A stretch of DNA of 64,000 nucleotides from Sporosarcina thermotolerans. GTDB lineage: Bacteria > Bacillota > Bacilli > Bacillales_A > Planococcaceae. Positions 55,598-64,000 of this stretch are shown here, piece by piece; the first letter of the stretch is position 1; every line of letters starts with the position of its first letter. The translations under genes and the position numbers were made by a program. Location of the stretch: assembly GCF_030067815.1 (NCBI RefSeq), contig NZ_CP125968.1, positions 1,103,501-1,167,500 on the forward strand. Reading direction: 5' to 3'. The notes beneath the pieces were generated by a model that saw nothing but the letters and a program-made list of their open reading frames with translations, did no database searches and had not been told where the DNA came from.

Positions 55598-57787
55598 AAG
55601 ACGGAAAGACGGATATTCGCTTTCTTATACTTATGTATGCGCTCGCCTTTATTTTGCTATGGGAATGGCTATTGCCAGTCATTGAACTGACGGATACCGA
55701 ATATATAGGGATTTTTCTTTGGTTCATCGGACTATCCTTTCTTTTTAGATTAATAGGGATGAAGTGGTGGCTAACTGTTCCATTGAGTATCCTTTATCTT
55801 TTCTGGTCGATTCATTTTGTTTTTTTTCACACCATTTTTTTAACAAAAGAATCCACGAACCTTTTAGCGAAGGATCTATTATCGAACTTTTCAATTGTTG
55901 TTAGTGGTGATTGGCAGAGCATCACAAATCCAATGCGGACTGTCCTCTTTTTCATACTTTTATGGATGACAATTTACTTGATCCGACATTGGATAGAAGT
56001 GCGAAAGAGCATACTGCTTTTTTATGCGATGACGGTCTTTTTCATCTCTGTGTTGGATACATTCAGTTCATATGTTGCGGACGCGGCAATTTTCCGCATT
56101 ATGGTTACCGGTCTATTATTAATCGGTTTATTGACCATTTCGCGTTTAACTGAAAAACATGACAGGAGATTGAATACAGGAATGTTCGCGGCCTTTTCAG
56201 TCCCTTTATTATTTGCGGTAATTGTAAGCAGTACATTCGCAAGTTTCATGCCTGAAAAAGACCCAGTCTGGGCGGATCCAATTCCTTTCTTGAAGTCAGC
56301 AGTTCTTGGCGAAGGGAGCGGAACTGGTGGCTCTGCCGCGAAAAGTGGATACGATTCCGATGATTCAAGGCTTGGCGGTGCCTTTTCAGAAGACGATACG
56401 TTAGTCTTTACAGCCACGGTCCCACGGAAGCAGTATTGGAGGATTGAAACGAAAAATACGTATACCTCAAAAGGTTGGGAGCAACAGTTAGTAGAAAACC
56501 CGCCTGTCACTTATGTACCCGGTGCTATTCTGCAACAGGTTGATTATTCTGAAGCCGACAATAATCTACATGCAGAAATTAGCATGAGGGAGCAATTGCC
56601 TTATCTCGTTTATCCATACGGGACATCCATAGTTCATGCAAGGACAGACGTATTGCTTAAAAAGCAAGAGGAGACCGGCCAGCTGTGGGCGATAAAGGAT
56701 GGGGAAATTATGACTTAGATTGTTTAGTGTCGATTTTACTGAGCGAACCTATAGTCTGAAGGCGTTGCGTGAAGTGACAATGGAGAACTATCATTCTGAT
56801 TCCGAAGTACCGGAACTCTCCGAATACCTGCAGCTTCCTGAACAATTACCAGAACGCGTCCGGGAGCTCGCGATGGATATTACAGGAAAAGAAGAGAGCG
56901 TTTATGAAAAAGCCAAATCAATTGAACGATATTTTACAAGAAGCGGATTTTCCTATGATCAGCAAAATGTAGCTATCCCAAGAGGAAATGAGGACTACGT
57001 GGATCAGTTCCTATTTGATACGAAAAGAGGGTACTGCGACAACTTTTCAACATCGATGGTCGTCATGCTAAGGTCGGTCGATATTCCTGCAAGATGGGTA
57101 AAGGGTTTTGCGCCGGGCGAAGGAAAGGCAAACTCGAATGGGAAAATCGAATATAAAATCACCAACAATGAGGCACACTCATGGGTGGAGGCTTATATTC
57201 CAGGATTCGGTTGGGTACCTTTTGAACCGACCATCGGATTTTCTAATCCTGCCGATATCCAATATGACCTTGAATCGGATATAAGTGACACAGAAATTCC
57301 AAATTTGGAAGAACGCGAAAGACCGGAGCCAAAACAGGATGAAACACCAGTGGCTAAAGCAAAAGACTTGGGTGGTTTTGGTTCTTTCATGAAATCAGTA
57401 GGCGATTACTTGCAAAAACACGCTTGGGTTGGAATTATAAGCATCCTCTCGTTGTTGTTTATTGTTTGGCTAATTTACAGGAATCGCGGAAAGTGGGTTC
57501 CGAAGCTGTTAGTTCATTCCCTTCGAAAAAGAAAGCCGAATTGGGTTCAATTCACGAAACAATACAAAAGCCTACTTAAGCAATTGGAACGTTTCGGTAT
57601 TATGAGAACCGATAGCATGACGCTTGCGGAATATGCAAAGACTGTTGATACTTACTTCGGCGGAAGACAAATGGGTAAACTAACCGAAGTGTATGAGCAA
57701 GGGCTTTACGGCGGATATACAAATCATCAAGATTGGGCAAGTTTACAGGAAATATGGGAAGATTTAATCATTAGAGCTACTGGTTGA
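55594..57787 (+). CDS. yebA: Transglutaminase-like membrane protein YebA, two frameshifts
   Basis: About 731 residues: N-terminal block of six or so membrane helices, an extracytoplasmic region, the transglutaminase core, one more membrane helix (WVGIISILSLLFIVWLIY) and a cytosolic DUF4129-like tail. Catalytic triad: Cys in KRGYCDNFSTSMVV, His in EAHSWVEAY, Asp-equivalent near FEPTIGF. Two single-base losses near 56708-56721 disconnect the halves; adding T at each gives GEIYDLDLFSVDFTERTYSL. It ends the yeaC-yeaD-yebA operon. Confidence 0.88.
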
Positions 57788-57836
57788 TTTTTACTGAATC
57801 GAGGGGTATGATAGGAAAAAATGAACAACCGATAGC

Positions 57837-57990
57837 CCTCGTATAAGTCTGATAATATGGTTCGGACGTTCTACCAAGTCACCGTGAATGACTTGTCTAT
57901 GATGGCATGGATGGATTTGTCTATTTATGCCTATTGTAGAATGGTAAGACGCGTGGAAAGGAAGTACTTTCTAACGCGTCTTTACTGATT
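57837..57990 (+). promoter_or_regulatory. Guanine riboswitch with terminator, guaA leader
   Basis: Purine aptamer: TCGTATAA, GTCTGATAATATGG, TTCGGACG, TTCTACCAAGTCACCGTG, AATGACTTGTCTATGA. The C in GTCTAT marks the guanine class. Downstream is a stem AAGACGCGTGGAAAG/CTTTCTAACGCGTCTT (57947-57982) with a modest T tail. Guanine should reduce guaA expression. Confidence 0.93.
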
Positions 57991-58029
57991 TTAAAGGCAT
58001 CGGAAACTACTTTGGAAGAGGTGGATCAA

Positions 58030-59415
58030 TTGTCAACGGCTCCTTTATTGATCGAACAAGAAAAGATTGTAGTAATTGATTTCGGTAGCAAATATAACCA
58101 ACTGATCACGCGGACGATACGTGAGTTAGGCGTTTACAGTGAATTACACCCTCATACAGTAACAGCTGAAGAACTTAAAAGCATGCAAGCTGTCGGAATT
58201 ATTCTTGCCGGTGGCGAAAAGGAAGACATGTTTAGCATTGATTCCTCATTGTTCGACTTAGGCATCCCTGTCCTTGGAATCGAATCAGGGGCACAATTCA
58301 TTGTGAAGCATTTTGGAGGAGCTTCAGAACTGTTAGACGGTTTCTCTTCAATCGATGAAGAAAAACAACTTTATGGCATGCGCCTGCATCCGGATGCCGA
58401 AAAAACAGACAATCTGAAAGGAAAAATCCAACATTTTGTTGAAGACATTTGCGAAACAAATGCAAGTTGGTCGATGCAAACCTTAATTGAAATCGAAGTT
58501 GAAAAGATCCGTTCCCAAGTTGGCGATCGTAAAGTCCTTTGCGCACTAAGTGGCGGCGTCGACTCATCGGTTGTTGCTGCATTGATCCACCGTGCAATCG
58601 GTGACCAGTTGACTTGTATTTTTGTTGACCATGGTCTTCTTCGTAAATTTGAAGTTGAAAGTGTTGTAGATACGTTCAGCAATCAGTTCCATATGAACTT
58701 CATTAAAGTGGATGCACGTACACGCTTCTTGGACAAGCTGAAAGGCGTAACTGATCCAGAGCAAAAACGTAAAATCATCGGCAATGAATTCATATATGTA
58801 TTCGATGAGGAATCAGCGAAGCTTGAAGGAATTGACTTCCTTGCACAAGGTACAATTTATGCAGATATTATCGAGAGTGGAACTGCGACAAAAGAAGTCA
58901 TCAAATCCCATCATAATGTAGGCGGTCTACCTGAAGATATGGAATTCGAATTAATCGAGCCATTGAAGGCGCTGTTCAAAGATGAAGTGCGCGCAGTCGG
59001 TGCTGAACTTGGTCTTCCCTCCGAAATCGTACATCGCCAGCCATTCCCGGGACCGGGACTTGGAGTTCGCGTTTTAGGAGAAATCACGGAAGAGAAGCTT
59101 GACATTGTCCGTGAAGCAGACTGGATTCTTCGTGATGAAATTGCTAAAGCCGGTCTTGATCGTGAAATTTGGCAGTACTTTGCAATCCTACCTGATATCC
59201 GAAGCGTTGGCGTCAGAAACGAAAAACGTTCTTATGATTACGCTGTAGGTCTTCGCGCGGTACATTCCGTAGATGGCATGACTGCAGATTGGGCAAGAAT
59301 CCCTTGGGATATTCTTGAAAAAATTAGCACGCGAATTACAACTGAAGTAGACCACGTCAACCGTGTAGTCTACGATATTACAGGAAAGCCACCTGGCACA
59401 ATCGAGTGGGAGTAA
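58030..59415 (+). CDS. guaA: GMP synthase with degenerate, Cys-less glutaminase domain
   Basis: A 461-residue GMP synthase; XMP + ATP + NH3 to GMP. Standard enzymes have about 513 residues. The ATP-pyrophosphatase and dimerisation half is intact: LSGGVDSS (about residue 174), [42 protein letters not shown]. The glutaminase half keeps its start ([26 protein letters not shown]) but the nucleophile elbow GICYG of normal enzymes is GIESG, with Glu85 for Cys. About 60 residues before the HPE-like motif are missing and that motif is LHPD. The frame is continuous. Start TTG 58030 has AGAGGTGG 5 nt upstream. Predicted to use free ammonia. Confidence 0.93.
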   Translation: MSTAPLLIEQEKIVVIDFGSKYNQLITRTIRELGVYSELHPHTVTAEELKSMQAVGIILAGGEKEDMFSIDSSLFDLGIPVLGIESGAQFIVKHFGGASELLDGFSSIDEEKQLYGMRLHPDAEKTDNLKGKIQHFVEDICETNASWSMQTLIEIEVEKIRSQVGDRKVLCALSGGVDSSVVAALIHRAIGDQLTCIFVDHGLLRKFEVESVVDTFSNQFHMNFIKVDARTRFLDKLKGVTDPEQKRKIIGNEFIYVFDEESAKLEGIDFLAQGTIYADIIESGTATKEVIKSHHNVGGLPEDMEFELIEPLKALFKDEVRAVGAELGLPSEIVHRQPFPGPGLGVRVLGEITEEKLDIVREADWILRDEIAKAGLDREIWQYFAILPDIRSVGVRNEKRSYDYAVGLRAVHSVDGMTADWARIPWDILEKISTRITTEVDHVNRVVYDITGKPPGTIEWE

Positions 59416-59428
59416 AACTTAATAAACA

Positions 59429-59578
59429 CATCGTATAATCTTGGGAATATGGCCCATAAGTCTCTACCGAAACACCTTAAATGTTTCGACTACGATAGTT
59501 GAATTAGATAGGAGAAATCCTTTTAAATTAACTGTCATTAGGGAAGTATACGAGTACGTGTCGTATGCTTCTTTTTTT
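59429..59578 (+). promoter_or_regulatory. Guanine riboswitch with terminator, pbuG leader
   Basis: Aptamer ATCGTATAATCTTGGGAATA, TGGCCCATAAGTCTCTACCG, AAACACCTTAAATGTTTCG, ACTACGAT; P1 is ATCGTA/TACGAT and the purine-pairing base is C (GACTAC), the guanine class. Terminator GAAGTATACGA/TCGTATGCTTC with T7 at 59542-59578. Guanine/hypoxanthine binding should terminate before pbuG. Confidence 0.95.
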
Positions 59579-59625
59579 ATTTAAGACACTATGAAACTTT
59601 GAATATATTAAAAGGACGGTTAATT

Positions 59626-60960
59626 ATGAAGAAATACTTTGAGTTCGAAAAGTTAGGGACGAATTACCGCAGGGAATTTATTGGGGGATTAACAACGTTT
59701 TTGGCGATGGCTTATATATTGGCGGTTAATCCGATCATGCTTTCATTGGAAGCTGTTCCAGATTTACCTGAAGCGATGCGCATGGATAAAGGCGCCGTTT
59801 TCGTCGCGACAGCACTTGCCGCAGCAGTCGGTTCCTTATTTATGGGTTTGATCGCAAGATACCCGATTGGACTTGCACCTGGTATGGGATTGAATGCGTT
59901 CTTCGCTTTTACAGTCGTATTAACTTACGGAATTCCATGGCAAGTAGGTTTGACTGGCGTTCTATTTTCAGGAATTATTTTTATCATCTTATCATTATCC
60001 GGATTACGTGAACTGATCATTAATGCAATTCCTGCTCAATTGAAGTACGCGGTTGGAGCGGGTATCGGATTATTTATCACATTCCTTGGTCTTCAAAATG
60101 CCGATATCATTGTAGGGGATCCAAACACCCTTGTTGCACTTGGAGATTTATCCGCGGGCCCTACATTGCTTGCCATTTTTGGATTGGTCGTTACGGTGAT
60201 CATGATGGTGAAAAAAGTCAATGGTGCCATCTTCTACGGAATGATCATGACTACCATTTTAGGGATGTTTGTGAAGTTAATTGATGTCCCAACAAAAATT
60301 GTAGATAAGGTTCCAGATGTTTCTCCGACTTTCGGAGCGGCTTTTGATGTGTTTTTCCAAGACCCTATGTCTTTAATGACAACTCAATTCCTTGTTATTG
60401 TCATTACATTCTTATTCGTCGACTTCTTTGATACTGCAGGAACGCTTGTTGCGGTTGCTACTCAAGCAGGTTTAATGAAGGAAGACAAATTGCCACGTGC
60501 AGGAAGAGCGTTGCTTGCAGACTCAATGGCTACTGTAACGGGAGCAATTTTCGGTACATCAACGACAACATCTTATGTTGAATCATCAGCGGGTGTCGCT
60601 GCGGGTGCACGAACAGGGTTTGCTTCTATTGTAACAGGCTTGCTTTTCATTTTAGCCTTGTTCTTCTCACCATTGCTCTTTATCATTACACCGGCAGTTA
60701 CAGCTCCGGCTTTAATTATTGTTGGTGTTCTTATGGTGTCGGCTCTTGGAAATATTGAATGGACTAAATTCGAAATCGCAATCCCTGCATTTTTCGTCAT
60801 TATCTTCATGCCGTTGTCTTACAGTATCGCAACAGGTATCGCAATCGGGTTCATCTTCTACCCAATCACTATGCTGTTAGCTGGTAGACGAAAAGAAATC
60901 CATCCGATCATGTATGCAATGTTTATTATCTTTATTCTTTACTTCATATTTATAAAGTAA
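59626..60960 (+). CDS. pbuG: Guanine/hypoxanthine permease PbuG
   Basis: A 444-residue NCS2/AzgA-type purine permease with 13-14 hydrophobic segments. Signatures: GLTTFLAMAYILAVNP, GLAPGMGLNAFFAFTVV, FLFVDFFDTAGTLVAV and FGTSTTTSYVESSAGVAAGA. AAAAGGACGG precedes ATG 59626. Its leader is a guanine riboswitch. It imports hypoxanthine and guanine, complementing guaA and the adenine exporter PbuE. Confidence 0.96.
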   Translation: MKKYFEFEKLGTNYRREFIGGLTTFLAMAYILAVNPIMLSLEAVPDLPEAMRMDKGAVFVATALAAAVGSLFMGLIARYPIGLAPGMGLNAFFAFTVVLTYGIPWQVGLTGVLFSGIIFIILSLSGLRELIINAIPAQLKYAVGAGIGLFITFLGLQNADIIVGDPNTLVALGDLSAGPTLLAIFGLVVTVIMMVKKVNGAIFYGMIMTTILGMFVKLIDVPTKIVDKVPDVSPTFGAAFDVFFQDPMSLMTTQFLVIVITFLFVDFFDTAGTLVAVATQAGLMKEDKLPRAGRALLADSMATVTGAIFGTSTTTSYVESSAGVAAGARTGFASIVTGLLFILALFFSPLLFIITPAVTAPALIIVGVLMVSALGNIEWTKFEIAIPAFFVIIFMPLSYSIATGIAIGFIFYPITMLLAGRRKEIHPIMYAMFIIFILYFIFIK

Positions 60961-60969
60961 GTTTTGTCG

Positions 60970-60996
60970 GAACGGTTCTATTGAGCCGTTCTTTTA
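60970..60996 (+). terminator. Rho-independent terminator of pbuG
   Basis: GAACGGTTC/GAGCCGTTC stem with T4. Confidence 0.75.
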
Positions 60997-61071
60997 TATA
61001 TGTCGTAATCTGCATACATAAAGGGTTTCCTAAGATAGGGGGGGGGTTGGATAAAAAGTTTAGTAAAAGTG

Positions 61072-61100
61072 TTGACGAAGTTAAATTGATTTGGTATAGT
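61072..61100 (+). promoter_or_regulatory. rRNA operon promoter
   Basis: TTGACG (-35) at 61072-61077 and TATAGT (-10) at 61095-61100 with a 17 bp spacer, 196 bp before 16S. A G9 run and A/T-rich sequence lie upstream. Confidence 0.85.
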
Positions 61101-61150
61101 AATAAAGCAGTCGGGAGCACGACAAAAACCGACAGCAATAGACAAACAAA

Positions 61151-61183
61151 TGAACCTTGAAAACTGAACAGCAAAACGTCAAC
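61151..61183 (+). other. 5' strand of 16S processing stem
   Basis: TGAACCTTGAAAACTG and GCAAAACGTCAAC here are complementary, with only small bulges, to 62885-62916 after 16S. This forms the long helix that RNase III cuts to release pre-16S RNA. Confidence 0.8.
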
Positions 61184-61295
61184 AAATAAAGTTCTGGAGC
61201 CGACCCTGTCGGTGAAAAGAACAAAACGAATCTTCGGATTCGAAATTGACATCTTAAATGATGCCAGCAAGAAACTCGAGCTATTCGAATTTCTC

Positions 61296-63115
<1,820 letters not shown>

Positions 63116-64000
63116 GGTTAAGTTAGAAAGGGCGCACGGCGGATGCCTTGGCACTAGAAGCCTAAGAAGGACGGCACTAACACCGATATGCTTCGGGGAG
63201 CTGTAAGTAAGCTGTGATCCGAAGATTTCCGAATGGGGAAACCCACTGCCTTTAATGGGGCAGTACGTTTACGTGAATACATAGCGTAAACGAGGCACAC
63301 CCGGAGAACTGAAACATCTAAGTACCCGGAGGAAGAGAAAGAAAAATCGATTCCCTTAGTAGCGGCGAGCGAAACGGGAAGAGCCCAAACCAGGAAGCTT
63401 GCTTCCTGGGGTTGTAGGACACTCTATACGGAGTTACAAAGGAACGAATTAGACGAAGCGATCTGGAAAGGTCCGCCATAGCGGGTAATAGCCCCGTAGT
63501 CGAAAGTTCGTTCTCTCCAGAGTGGATCCTGAGTACGGCGGAACACGTGAAATTCCGTCGGAATCCGGGAGGACCATCTCCCAAGGCTAAATACTCTCTA
63601 GTGACCGATAGTGAACCAGTACCGTGAGGGAAAGGTGAAAAGCACCCCGGAAGGGGAGTGAAAAAGATCCTGAAACCGTGTGCCTACAAGTTGTCAGAGC
63701 CCGTTAATGGGTGATGGCGTGCCTTTTGTAGAATGAACCGGCGAGTTACGATTCCATGCAAGGTTAAGCAGAGAATGCGGAGCCGCAGCGAAAGCGAGTC
63801 TGAATAGGGCGAATGAGTATGGGGTCGTAGACCCGAAACCAGGTGATCTACCCATGTCCAGGGTGAAGGTAAGGTAACACTTACTGGAGGCCCGAACCCA
63901 CGTACGTTGAAAAGTGCGGGGATGAGGTGTGGGTAGCGGTGAAATTCCAATCGAACCTGGAGATAGCTGGTTCTCTCCGAAATAGCTTTAGGGCTAGCCT
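63116..64000 (+). rRNA. rrl: 23S ribosomal RNA (5' part, cut by window edge)
   Basis: Begins GGTTAAGTTAGAAAGGGCGC and includes the conserved GATGCCTTGGCACTAG and AGTAGCGGCGAGCGAA. About 885 nt of domains I-II are present before the window ends. Confidence 0.97.

Noticed and set aside
2451..57787. Programmed ribosomal frameshifting in the broken genes
   Set aside because: Sites share no slippery heptamer or downstream structure, occur in genes with no such history, and follow simple homopolymer length.
58030..58440. Frameshift as the cause of the missing guaA cysteine
   Set aside because: The frame is continuous, residues on both sides align with normal GuaA, and the change is a coherent substitution plus an in-frame shortening.

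Overview
The window is a low-GC Gram-positive, spore-forming chromosome segment, most likely Sporosarcina or a close relative in Planococcaceae. The 16S rRNA reads like Sporosarcina. Spore-coat and sporulation genes are present (CotB-like proteins, Tlp, YjcZ and YtfJ families). Gene neighbourhoods match Bacillus subtilis: yqhH-yqhG, yoaS-yozG, and yeaC-yeaD-yebA-guaA-pbuG.

Layout. 1-4.7 kb: an NlpC/P60 cell-wall hydrolase cut by the left edge, a LURP/tubby-like protein, a cupin, a DUF4362 gene and an ArsB-type permease. 4.8-8.3 kb: a spore-coat cluster of three proteins with CotB-type domains, one carrying a long Gln-rich repeat, plus a divergent Ala-rich/Lys-rich protein placed where B. subtilis has cotG. 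8.4-20.7 kb: DUF1259 protein, aspartase, an rRNA methyltransferase, YqhH/YqhG, RtcB ligase, YoaS/YozG, DUF817, DUF5412 and a kinase-like protein. 20.7-38.7 kb: a metallopeptidase, a DIP1984 protein followed by a tRNA-like RNA candidate, ABC-F and DinB proteins, a Rieske/FAD oxidoreductase, a beta-lactamase-fold hydrolase, NupC, a flavin monooxygenase and a glutamate/dicarboxylate symporter. 38.8-50.8 kb: a long ATP sulfurylase, PbuE under an adenine riboswitch, a second ABC-F protein, Tlp, a squalene/phytoene synthase-like protein, MetI under a SAM riboswitch, an SMR pair, a CAAX-type protease and a FetAB-like transporter. 51-64 kb: pncB-nadE, the MoxR/DUF58/transglutaminase operon, guaA and pbuG (each with a guanine riboswitch), then an rRNA operon running off the right edge.

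Two themes tie genes together. Purine economy: adenine-controlled export (pbuE) and guanine-controlled synthesis and uptake (guaA, pbuG), with pncB-nadE for NAD salvage nearby. Spore envelope: the coat cluster plus scattered small spore proteins.

The most interesting observation is GuaA. Its ATP-pyrophosphatase half is intact, but its glutaminase half is shortened by about 60 residues and has Glu instead of the catalytic Cys, so it should depend on free ammonia. Also notable are three families of short intergenic tandem repeats with 20 or 21 bp periods and a T-arm-bearing RNA candidate after the DIP1984 gene.

Caveat: about 25 genes carry single-base frameshifts, almost all explained by one base missing from a short homopolymer. 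This looks like uncorrected long-read sequencing error, so frameshifted genes are annotated as single CDSs and the break is described.
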